Shown here: positions 33,596 through 43,990 of the stretch, one piece after another
Layout: each line of letters begins with the position of its first letter
Numbering within the stretch: position 1 is the stretch's first letter
Origin: Dicyema japonicum
Taxonomy: Eukaryota; Dicyemida; Rhombozoa; Dicyemidae
DNA length: 64,000 nucleotides
Reading direction: 5' to 3'
Assembly: GCA_011109175.1 (NCBI GenBank)
Contig: RDEW01000058.1
Location: 68,033 to 132,032, forward strand
Made by a program: the position numbers and the translations under genes
The notes under the pieces: model-generated
The model's input: only the letters and a program-made list of their open reading frames with translations
What the model was told of the DNA's origin: nothing
The model's database searches: none

Positions 33596-34958
33596 CTAAT
33601 TAACCATGTCCATTATGGTTTTAATGATAAGTCTGAGGACCCTCATGAACATGGGGGGTTCTAAAAGTAAAATATGAACCCAACCTTTATGACCCTTCAA
33701 AATATGCTCTATCCTTGAAAATGACCCATTAACCGGTGGTGACTCAAATCCGAGAATATTGCACATCAACGGGAAGATATCGACAGATTCAAACGACTCA
33801 CCCACGAAATCCTCTTTAAACTCATTTCCCACGGCAATGAAGATGGGGTGCATTTGGGGCACGTGTCGATTGTATCCATGCTGGCCCACTAAGCAGATTA
33901 AAAGCATTTCTACCTTCAGCAGGGAGCAGCAAGTTCTGGGTGATGAGATAGGGGAACACAGCCACAGCCACAATTGGGGAGATACGGTTGCTTTTAGAAT
34001 AGTGGTAATCTTGGGGGACATCCTCACGCCAGTATACCTCCAGATTTGGATTGTGTCCCTTTAGTTTGTCATAGACGACCTGGTCTCTCCCTAATATTAG
34101 TGAATAGAAGACCTTCTGTGGGGTATATCAAGGCAAAGGGGGACTGGTAGCATTCGTAGTAAGTGAAGTCTTTTGGGTCGACAATTCTGTCCAACGTAAA
34201 CACAAAGCCGGGATCCGTTAGTGTGTTTTACATTCCGTGATCGGCAGTGAGGATCATATTGAGGTTGATTCCCTTTGCCTTGGCCTTCTCCATGTAGTTC
34301 AACAAGGTCCCTATCGCATGATCAAGCTTAACGGTGGTTTCAAACGTTCTTTTGGTGACCCCATAGCGATGCCCGGATATGTCGGGCTCATATTAATATA
34401 GTATTCACAGATAGACCGGATCATCGTGACTGAGAATCCACTCAAAAACGTTATCAACTGCCTGGTTCAGAGTATCCCCGTAGAGTCCGTCGTAATAATT
34501 ATGGGAGTTGAACGTGCAGCTGATTGACACATCGACATCCGCTCCAGGCCACCCATAGCAACCGCTTTTCCCGCCATGATCCTGATTCACAGTCCAAATT
34601 GTCTTGGAAAACTTGTACCAATATTTCCATGCATAATTATTCGGTAGGAATCGTTCACGTTGATGTCGTAGAACGAGTTGGCGACTACTTGATGTGTCTC
34701 TGCATAATCACCAGTCACGATTGAAAAATGATTTGGGAGGGTCTGTGTGGGAAACACATTTGTGGTCCCGGAATTGTTCAAAGTCACGCCCATTTTTATT
34801 AGCTTATCAAAATTTGGTGTGGGGTAGTTGAATTCTTTGCAGAGGTCGAGGTAATCCCATCGGAAGCCATCCAATGAAATTAGCAATACTGTATCGTTAC
34901 TTAAGGAATTAGAATAGCCGACGAGACAAACAAGCAATAGAAACATTAAAGTTTTCAT
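33596..34958 (-). CDS. ENPP: Ectonucleotide pyrophosphatase/phosphodiesterase (ENPP family)
   Basis: Secreted or membrane enzyme hydrolysing phosphodiester or pyrophosphate bonds outside the cell, with two metals and a threonine nucleophile. ATG 34958 starts a signal peptide (MKTLMFLLLVCLVGYS). Next come LLISLDGFRWDYL (first metal Asp), FPTQTLPNHFSIVTG with the nucleophilic Thr, VVANSFYD, GCYGWPGADV, a GHRYG segment with metal ligands, MILTADHGM near 34.24 kb (metal Asp-His), then YWREDVPQDYHY, GQHGYNRHVPQMHPIF and ESVDIFPLMCNILG. A 24-nt intron (33661-33684) precedes the last exon, which ends FMRVLRLIIKTIMDMVN, a possible short membrane tail. Catalytic-domain only, like ENPP4-7 rather than ENPP1-3. 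Several internal introns were not placed. Confidence 0.9.
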
Positions 34959-34969
34959 AATTGACTATT

Positions 34970-35095
34970 ATTATTCCTTCAGGTTTGCCACCAAAGTAAT
35001 TAATTTAATTTAATTAATTTATTATTTTATTTAATTTTATTTAATAATAATTTATTTAACTTACATCCTAAGTATGGTGTTGATGATGGTGGGCT
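34970..35095. other. AT-rich spacer between ENPP and LINE
   Basis: Very AT-rich sequence upstream of the ENPP start codon; probably holds its promoter, though no clear TATA element stands out from the AT background. Confidence 0.3.
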
Positions 35096-36015
35096 AGTAA
35101 ATGTGAAGGCGTTGATCGAATTACAATATAATAATTTGATGGAAAAGATCAACTTAAAAAGCCTTCATAAGGTCCTCTTCAGAGCATTGGACAACCCACA
35201 TGTCGACCTTAAGTCGTCGACAATATGGCTAAAATACGGTGACAACTCACCTCGATTGGAGGCGTTGTACACGTATATGCAAGACCGCAATATTTTTTGG
35301 GGTCGATCAACAAATACATGTCCCCACTGTAAGTCAAGGAGCATGTCGGTTGATCATTTAGCCACTCGATGTGGATCCATGCTCTGCCACGACTATGTGT
35401 GGAGGCATAACGAGGTAGTAAGGAGTCTTCATCTTCTACTATGCAATAAGTATGGTATTCGCCACACCAGAAAGTTGCGGACTCATAAGGTGCAATCTGT
35501 AGTAGAGAACACCAGGGTCCAAATTAAGGTAGACAGTGTTATCCGTACCTCGGTGCTAGTCAAGGACAATAAACCGGACATTGTGGTACACGATAAGGAG
35601 TCTGGCCAAGTCCTTATCATAGAAGTTGGCATCACGTCTCAAGACCGTTTGCAGACTGTGGAGGTGGAGAAAAAAGAAAGTATGACTTTCTTGCAAACGA
35701 GATGGGGCAGATGCTTGGTTGCAAGGTCCTCGTTATTCCTATAGTAATGACGTGGGAAGGAATTGCAACAAAGTACCACAAGGGTTATCTGAAGCAGTTG
35801 GGGATAGATAGGAAGCTCCAGGCCTATCTACAGTCCACTGTGTTAAAGCGGACCCTAGAGAGCTTGACACTGGAGTATAGGAGGCAGAGCCCTGAGATGC
35901 CATACGGGCAGAGGGTTCAATTTAACTTACATGAATTAAAACATGGCGTCATGTGGTCTACCGGTTATGAAAGTTTTGGAATCGCTCAGGGTGCACTTAA
36001 TGCACCGCGGAAAAG
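35095..36015 (+). mobile_element. R2/R4/NeSL-like non-LTR retrotransposon, C-terminal zinc knuckle and restriction-like endonuclease
   Basis: A 213-residue ORF from 35103 carries CPHC...HLATRC (CCHC zinc knuckle, near 35.32 kb), YVWRHNEVVRSLHLLLCNKYG, then KPDIVVHDK...LIIEVGI, the PD-(D/E)XK signature of the restriction-like endonuclease used by R2-group LINEs to nick the target. After a one-base shift near 35.70 kb the frame continues VIPIVMTWEGIATKYHKGY and ends GIAQGAL. The RT is absent: 5' truncated. Elements of this group often insert at specific sites, but no target is evident here. Confidence 0.85.
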
Positions 36016-36026
36016 GACCATTAACT

Positions 36027-38091
36027 ACCTCCCATCCGAAAAAGGGCTCTTCGGACGACGGCCTCTTCCTTTCTTAATCCCTCTCGGCTGAATGGGTTCC
36101 TGATAATTCTTGCCGGTGACATTGAACTTAATCCAGGGCCTCCACTCAATTCTGCAGATAAACATCAACGAAATCAAAAGCAAAATTCTTGAACTACGGT
36201 CTTTCATTAAAGAACAGAACATTGACTTGATTTTACTTCAAGAAAGCAGACTTACTCCATCATTACCTACCCCACATTTTCCAGGATACCACTGCATCCG
36301 CCTGGACCGCTCAAACCGTCGTGGTGGGAGTCTCATCATTATAAGAGATAACATTCGATTTACGGACATCTCAGCAAAACTACAATCACCAATAAACGAT
36401 GGGACCACGGAAATATCTGGGATGTCAATTACAAGTGGATTCGGAACTCTCAACCTTACAAACATCTACGTCTCCTCTCCAAAAGGAACCAAGTTAAACA
36501 AGCTCGGAAACCTGATATTGTGTGGAGATTTAATGCTTAACATCCAGCCTGGCTAAAATCACATCCAGCAGATTCAAGAGGATTATCCTTATTAAACCAG
36601 CTCACCTCTCTGACTATCCTCAACAACCCCAGGAAGCACACTAGGACTCCTTAAAAGGAAAACGAAGTACAACGTCCCCAGACAGTACCTTCTGTTCCCC
36701 AAACCTTGTACCGCGCACATCTTGGAGGTGCATTATGGATTATCTTCCGGCCACAATCCAATCATTGTTCGAATCAAAAAAGTTCTTTACCACAGTCAAG
36801 AGACTGGTTCATTTTTCAACTATAAAAAAGCAAACTGGAATGACCATTCAAAATACATCGATCAAGCTGAAGCCAACTAATGGGCAAACTAGTATCTTCC
36901 CTTCCATTTCAGAAATCTGCTCAGAAAATGGAGAGAAATTAAACAATTTGGCCCAAAAGGAAATTTTAAATACAACGGACGGATCAGCCAAGCTCATGAA
37001 AAACTACGACATATAAGCCACAATCCTTTCAGGAAAATGGATGGCCTTCTTTATCCTCAATAAGACCGAAGAGAACACATCCGATTATCTCACATTCAGA
37101 TATCAGTGAGGGTTTGAAGAGGTGAATTCTTCCCTCTCATGTGGGCCTGATTCTATCCCTGGTATTTTACTAAAACACCTTGGACCTATTGGATTGATGC
37201 AATCACAGTGATTTTCATTTATTCAATAAACATGAATACAATTCCAACTATCTGGAAAATGCCCTATATACGCCCAATCCTTAAGACTGGGAAGCCTAAG
37301 GAAATACTGTATCATTTCGACCAATCTCCTTATTATGCCCCGTCCCTTCCTTTTTCGTCCTCACAACATGGATTCAGAAGGGGTCATTCAACTTCTCTCA
37401 CATACTTCCCTCAACCAATTTATCATTGAAGGCTTTAAAACAAATCCTCGTCACCTCAAAACAGTCGTTTGCTCGATCGATTTACAAAGGCTTTCGACTC
37501 TGTCTCAGGAAAATCCTAACCCGGAATTTGTTTGCTCTCCCCCTCAACCCCAATATAAAACTTTAGTTTGCTAACTTTATCAATGGAAGAAGGTCCGGTA
37601 TACATGGATGGGACCAAATTAGTTTCAAGATTACTACCCACAAGATTCCATTTATCACCCGTCTTATTTAACTTATACATGTCCGACTTACCACAACCCG
37701 ATAATAAGGACGATTTCCTCCAATCATATGCTGATGACCTATTAATCCGATCCCGTGGCATTAAAACCCGTTTCCCAGCTTTGAAAATGTTGTACAAACA
37801 ATTCATTGAGCCATCTGTCAGTTATGCCTGTAAGTCATGGGGAATCTGTCCTGGACAAACAGACAAAGAATCCGGGACATTCAGGCCTTAACAGCCACTA
37901 CTATAAGTAATCTCGGGAAACTAGAAAAACTAATACCTTCATCACTTGAAGACCTTATCCGACAAAATGGAAAGGGATTTGCTACTCTGTGCATCCAGTG
38001 CAACTCTCAACAATGCACAGCCACAACGTGTCTTATGAGAAGGGTATCTATCACTCCTGATCGGCACAAACAGACGTTCTCCGGGGATTAA
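36027..38091 (+). mobile_element. APE-type LINE with 2A-like start, endonuclease and YADD reverse transcriptase
   Basis: The frame from 36027 runs LIILA-GDIELNPGP-P (2A-like, 36115-36141). One base out of frame, the endonuclease follows: INEIKSKILELRSFI, LILLQESRL, GYHCIRL, GGSLIII. Further on are RT pieces: IPTIWKMPYIRPILKTGKP, SQHGFRRGHSTSLT, LSPVLFNLYMSDLP and SYADDLLI (catalytic Asp pair, near 37.73 kb), then a thumb segment WTNRQRIRDIQALT. Stops, frameshifts and missing palm sequence between YADD and the thumb show it is inactive. The layout fits Jockey/CR1-like LINEs. Confidence 0.85.
36115..36141 (+). other. 2A-like ribosome-skipping motif GDIELNPGP in LINE
   Basis: Encodes GDIELNPGP followed by P, matching the D-x-E-x-N-P-G-P consensus of 2A peptides, with the usual hydrophobic lead (FLIILA) in front. 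Such motifs are known at the N-terminus of some animal and trypanosome non-LTR retrotransposon ORFs, where the ribosome skips the final Gly-Pro bond. Here it lies immediately before the endonuclease, as in those elements. Confidence 0.85.
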
Positions 38092-40265
38092 TTGTAGATT
38101 GTAAGCCTAGGGTTAATAAATAATACTGGGGGATGCTGAGAGTATATCTATAGAGATTTGACGGATATCATAAACGTCAACTGAGAAAAATTCTATGCGT
38201 CCACTGGCCAAGATAAATAACAGACTCCCATGTAAAGTGATATAATCTCGCTGGCAACTTTGGGTATATTGATGGGATAACACCCTGCAGCCTAATTATG
38301 GAGGTCTTTTCATCCAAAATGGAAGTAAAGACTTCGTGGAAGGCAGAGAACTATTCGTCCTCTCTGTCTGGATAAGGATCATGCCCAAGCTATGGGGAAT
38401 GAAAACAGCAGAGGACCGATGGACTAATGAATCGTGTAAGGAAGAAATTGTATAGAAAAACAAGTATAATGGATAGTAAAGAGTCCGTAAAAGAGTACGC
38501 CACAAGCATAGCAGTTATTCAGTATTCCCATCTTTAAATCAAATAAAGATCACAGTGATTAGGGATCCTTTAGTCCTTAAATTTGGGACATCTTTGTCTC
38601 AATCTGGCTGGTTCACACGACTGTCAACTTTGACTACATTTAATACTGACGGGCCCAACAACCATAAGAGGTTAGGAGTGAAAGTTCAGAAGAACAGAGA
38701 GGTAGATCTGGAAAAAGTATTCGAGTCTCTGGGGTAGAGCAACTATCGTATGGGAATGTAACTCAAGGACCACGAGGTTCTTCAATTCTGTTGAAAAGTA
38801 AGACCTCTTTAAAAATTAATTAATTCGATAATTATTCATTAAATAGGTTTGTTCACATAAAAATTGGTGTCAGTGGTTGGTTCTTAGATAGTTCAAGAGG
38901 CTCAACACACTTTACGTTAGCTTTAAAGTAAAGTCACTAAAATCTATGTGTTTTTAGAGCACTTTTAAATTTCTCAGATTTGATTAATATTGAGAGCAAT
39001 GAGGAAATGAATTTTTAAAAATGAATAAATAATTTAAATAGAAATAATCTGAATAAATAATAATGTTAAGTTAAAATATTTAACCAAATAAACGGGGATT
39101 AGGAGACGCTAAGGGAGGGAGACGATCTTGAAGGACTACGTGAGTTTGCCTATGACAGGGGCAAGTGAAGGAGGATGACTTAGTTACTAGTTTCTCAAGT
39201 TCCGCATGCTACGCCATAGGGCGAGAGTGCTTAATAATGACAAAATATTATCTTAAAACTAAATCCATTTATTCCCTAATCATGTTAACATTAATTAACT
39301 ATCCGCACGTTCCAAGCACATTGTTTGAGGAGTATCTTATTGAACTGCAGTCTGAAATGACAATAATAATTACAGTAGGATCTGCTGATTGGTTCTTTGT
39401 CCTAATTACATTAATATCAAACAACTACAATTTACCAAATCTGTCCAAATAATATATTTTCCATCAGGTTTATATCTAGGCTAAATATACTACATACGCT
39501 TGTGGGTCGTTTGTTGCATCACTACACAATACACGGACACTAATTTAACATTAAAAATACTTATTCATCCAAACATCATTAGTGGCTACATTAGTAAATG
39601 ATTGTATTATCGAAGAATGGGGAAAATGACTATAAATTAATAATAAACTTACATTTCTTGAAGATTTATCAATAATGTAGCAAAATCAATGTCTATATGC
39701 CTTAGTGCGTGACAATGTATTAAGTTTCTGCCGATTTCAAATATAAAATACATTGATTCTATAGTGATTGGAAAAGCAGTGGAAACAATCGTTTCGATGA
39801 TATTATCATCATTGCAGCAACTATAAGTGAATAATACAATAATACAATAGTGACACGTTGATCTTCCTAATTTCAAAGCTCTCCCCTGAAGGGATATTTA
39901 TGTTTTGCACACCAAGCGTATCTATCGGTAATCTGTACTTTGTATAATAATTAGCATCGTAATCACAGTTATTCCAATTCTGTGATATGAAAAATTTTAA
40001 ATACTACAAGTATCCATCTTCGTGCACTCCTGCATCACTACAACTTCCAGTGATAATTGAATGTGAACAAACTAACAAAATGAATAAATGCTGCATTAAT
40101 TAACATATTTAAAATTAAACTTAATTTAACAGGGTTCGCCAAATATAAATTTTATTTTATATAATAATTTATAAAATAATTAATATAGTAATTATAGGAG
40201 AATTATTTATACTCGATGATCAAGTTCGGATTGTACAAACCGAGTTGGATCTGATGAAGCTATTT
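37822..40265 (+). repeat. Left arm of about 2.4-kb inverted repeat
   Basis: Matches 60267-63108 in reverse orientation. Landmarks: RT-thumb ORF at 37837-38091 vs 63093-62839; MIRDPLVLKFGTSLSQSGWF at 38555 vs 62374; MKEDDLVTSFSSSACYAIG at 39165 vs 61764; gggttcgccaaatataaatt at 40135 vs 60765-60785; and agctNNtttNatca-type ends near 40.26 vs 60.27 kb. The first about 270 bp is the 3' end of the LINE ORF; the rest is non-coding and AT-rich. Confidence 0.85.
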
Positions 40266-40537
40266 TATTAGAATGAAAAAGACGATGTAAAAAATACGAT
40301 TACATAAAAAATTGAAAGATTTTTTGGAAAAAAAGTTCACATTCATATTCCTTAGTTATTAATTTACCAGTTTACCAATTTTTAGTAAATTTTGTACAAA
40401 CAATCTCCACAAGACCGATCTTTTCGAAAACCCCACAGATGCTCCTATAGTATATCATTACGTTCTATATTTTCAGAAAGTCTGTTGAGTACAATTCTTT
40501 TTAACCGACCAATATATCACGTATTCAGGATTGGCCG

Positions 40538-42060
40538 GTGGAGCGTAGTGCTACACGGGAAATTAAGCAGAGCAAAGCAGAAGTTTCGGAGACGGTATCT
40601 TGGGAGTTAAGTGAAATAATCGCACGTCTGAACAAGCTATGTACGCTGCTGAAAGTGGATTCACGGGATTTGGTGGACCTGGCAGTGGAGAGCGCACTCC
40701 ACCAACAAAACTATGAAAAAGTACTTAGATTATATTTTATTGGCTCCCGATTCGGAATTAGTGTCCGTCGATGTACAATTGGAGGGACGTGGATAAGCGT
40801 GGGAGGATTATACTCTAAGGACTTGGCCCGATCTTCTCGAAAATTGCTGAGTTCTTCGAAAGAAACATGATGTCGATCTTGGTAGTAGACTTGAATGCTA
40901 AGAATACGAGTTACGGATGCTGCAAAAACAACGGGGATGGGCGACTCATAGCTGATCTGGTTAGCGAGATTGGAGTTGAAGTCTTGACGTCTGAGGAACC
41001 CAACCATTTCTCCCACTATGTCGGTGATATGCTGGATTGGTTCTAGTGTCTCCACAACTTCTAGATCATGTGGACAGACCGAGAATACTTAGGGAGCGAT
41101 CATATCCCACAGGAGGTGATTATAAACTTGGAGCCGAATATTGTTGAAGATATTTTCATAAATCATGACACCTCGTCGATGGCCTGGGGACATTATCGTT
41201 GTTATCTGTCAAAGACCTTACGAATGAGGACTAATTCTTTCTCTACACCTGAGGAGTTGGACGTTTTTAACTGGGAACTGTCTAAAATTATGCTGATGTA
41301 TCTGCGATTGTATGGAAAGAGGGTCTATTCAAAGAGTGTTTCGGACAAGAAGCAGTCTTGCCAATCCATGATACGGAATCTTATTCGCGAAAGGAATAGT
41401 CTGAAGCTAAGCTTAGACTTTGTGTGGATTTGGGGACATGAAAACTCTTAAAAGCAAAATTTCTGTATTCAAAAATTTCTGAAAAGAGCATAAAAAGTTG
41501 TTGCGGAGGATAAACTGAAAAAAATGCAGCCTCCAAAAGTTAACAGGAAAAACCCTTGTTTCTGGAAAATGTACAGAAGGCTTACTAATGGAAACTTAGG
41601 GCGAAGAGTATTGTCCTGGCCGATCATGAGGGAAGGACAATTCCTTTGGAAAGAGTTTCTTCGGTGTTCAGGAAGTAGCTCAAGGATATACTGGGAGTTG
41701 ATCCGATTAGTATTATAATTGAGAAGTATTCAGAAGAGATTTAAATTTTAAAGTCAGAACTGCTATACGCAAGTGCAAGGTTCCTGGATTCGACCGCATT
41801 CTTATGAGTATGTTTAAAGAAGGGTCCGATGAACTGTCTGTTCTACAAAAGATGTATAACTCGATTTTTAAGCTCGGATATGTTCCTCAGCTACGGGAGT
41901 GTTCTATTGGAAGATGATCCTCAAACCTGGAAAGTCGAGGAAGGATCCTTTTAGATATAGACCAATAAGCCTCATATGTTCTGCATCCAAGATTATGGAA
42001 CGGATTGTATTCAAGAGATTGAATCGCCTCGTCGCGAATGGTGTGAAACTGGTTTGGATA
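40538..42060 (+). mobile_element. Jockey-like LINE fragment (endonuclease and RT start)
   Basis: Contains VVDLNAKNTSYGCCKNNGDG (endonuclease Asn/Asp motif) near 40.88 kb, NHFSHYVGDMLDWF, and GSDHIPQEV with the catalytic Asp-His near 41.09 kb. RT begins as MILKPGKSRKDPFRYRPISL and IMERIVFKRLNRLV (41.91-42.03 kb). Stop codons and frameshifts are present. The RT stops after motif 1-2 and joins sequence of a different LINE family at about 42.05-42.1 kb. Confidence 0.75.
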
Positions 42061-42064
42061 CGCC

Positions 42065-42752
42065 CAACGATCCTTCGAGGCAACGTGACTGGGATGAGAT
42101 CTACTCCGTGTTCCTCCCTGAGGACCCTTTTGGACGATGACTGTATTCGGATTGGGATCGCACAACGCCTGGGAGTTGATGTTTGCGTCGAACACCAATG
42201 TCGCTGTGGAGGGATCGTCAATGCCAAAGGGCTACACCCGCTCTCGTGCAAAAGGAGCGCGGCAGAGCACCCCGCCATGCTGCTATGAACAACATTGTCA
42301 TGCGTGCTCTTGAAGCTGCAGGCTTCCCGGCAGTACTGGAACCCGTGGGATTGGACCGCGGAGACTGAAAAAGACAGGATGGGTTAACTATCTTTCCGTT
42401 CACTGAGGAAAAATCGCTCGTATGGGACTGCACTGTTGTGGATTCTTTCTCGAACTCGATGATACCCAGCTCGGCGCATTCTGCTGGATCGGAGCCGATC
42501 TGGCCGAGTAAATCAAAATTAAAAAATATGGCGAAATTGGGGAGCGCTACCGTTTTGTACCGGTGGCAACCGAGACCTCTAGTGCGGCCGGAAGTATTAC
42601 AGCCTCTTTCCTGAAGGATATCGGGGGGAAATTGGCCCACCGCAAGAAAGACGTGCGGAAATCGGTCTGGCTGAGGCAACGAATTGTGATCGCAGTTGTC
42701 CGCGGAAACGCTTACCCCGTAATGTCATCAGCCGCTCTTCCCCATAGTTAAT
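42065..42752 (+). mobile_element. YLDD-type LINE 3' end fused to the Jockey-like fragment
   Basis: Encodes SLRTLLDDDCIRIGIAQRLG, the CRCGG...GLHPLSC zinc-finger motif, RHAAMNNIVMRALEAAGFP, EPVGL, SLVWDCTVVDSF, RFVPVATETS and VIAVVRGNAYPV, the same order as the 27.5-28.4 kb copy on the opposite strand. It ends in AT-rich sequence at about 42.75 kb, just 110 bp before PAK1IP1. A TGA after LDRGD and a base shift near 42.55 kb inactivate it. Confidence 0.8.
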
Positions 42753-42864
42753 AAATAATATTTTTTGTTAAATAAATGATTTCGTGTAAATAAATAAGAA
42801 ATAAAATATTTTAAAATTATTAAAATAAAAATATAAAAAATAATGTAAAATTATTCCTCTAATA

Positions 42865-43990
42865 ATGTGTTCGCTTCACGTTGTTGTGGTTACTTATACA
42901 GGAGGAGTTCTGTTTGGGTATGAAATAATACTAGAAAACGTAAGGATATTATTTAAAGGTAGAACCAACTAAAATTCATACCAAAATTCACGACAAATTC
43001 GCACATAAACACAGTCAAATCACTGGTCATCTCACAGCGTGGAATTCTCGCCTCTAGAGATACGACGATACCATTCGACTGATAGATTTGGTCAACAATA
43101 AAGAAGTAGGAGTTTTGATGGAGCATTCTGGTCAATAATTTTTATATTTCTAGTTATGTGACTTCTCTCTCTTTCAGTCGTCCATCCGTTTATTCTGCTG
43201 TTTTAAAGATAACTCAATCTCAGTTTTTAACACGAGAAACTGGACCTGTTTAAAAAGCTGGAAAAACACAAGTTTAAGTTTAAGTTGAGTAATCATTTTA
43301 GATCCGCCGTTGTTTCCATGTCAATCAACTCCTGTGGGAAATTGTTGCTATCCCTATCGCATGTTGGCGCTCTTAAGCTTTGGAATGTGACCATTGAAAA
43401 ATCAATTTACACCACAAAGATGGAGGGAGGTTTCATTTATATATTTATTTAATATTTAAATTTTTATATTATAATAAATTATTTTATTTAATATTATCTT
43501 GTTTTTAGCTACGGTAATAATATGGGTACGTTTTAACGAAGAGGATTTGTATATAATTGTTTACCCTCATTCCCTTGTGTTCCAATCGGTATTTTAATGA
43601 TTCATGGTAAAGGTCGTAAAATCCCGAGTTTTGGCGAAACTCATAGACTTTAAAATGTCCTCTTCTGTCACTCCTGTTGATTATAGTGATGTTGGTTTTG
43701 GTGGTTAGTCTACTTTAGGATAATTGCTTGCTCGTTGTTGGTCTCTCTAGTGGGGAGTTGTTCGTTTATATATTCATGGACACTTTGGACACTGTGTTGT
43801 TGTCCACACATACAGATCATGTTGGAAGGTTATATTTTATGTATAAAATTAGACTCAAGGGGTTGCCGTTTCGGATTTTTGAGGGGAATGATTTGTTGGT
43901 GAGCTGTAGTTAGATGGGGATTTGAAATATTGGATTTTATCGAATGATTGTATTCTGCTTGTTTGTGAGCCGGTTCGACTCTCCCACTAG
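42865..43990 (+). CDS. PAK1IP1: PAK1IP1/MAK11-like WD40 protein
   Basis: WD-repeat protein of nucleolar 60S ribosome assembly, also described as an inhibitor of PAK1. MCSLHVVVVTYTGGVLFGYE aligns with the start of PAK1IP1. A 23-nt intron (42940-42962) leads to HINTVKSLVISQRGILAS, DDTIRLIDLVNNKEVGVL and MEHSG; an intron of about 23 nt follows. Then DNSISVFNTRNWTCLKSW, AVVSMSINSCGKLLLSLSH, GALKLWNVTIEKSIY, LLVVGLSSGELFVYIF and a last blade DGDLKYWILSNDCILL ending RLSH, TAG. One longer intron (about 43.43-43.51 kb) is AT-only. The basic C-terminal tail of vertebrate PAK1IP1 is absent unless further exons exist. Single-base breaks occur near 43.05 and 43.91 kb. Confidence 0.82.
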
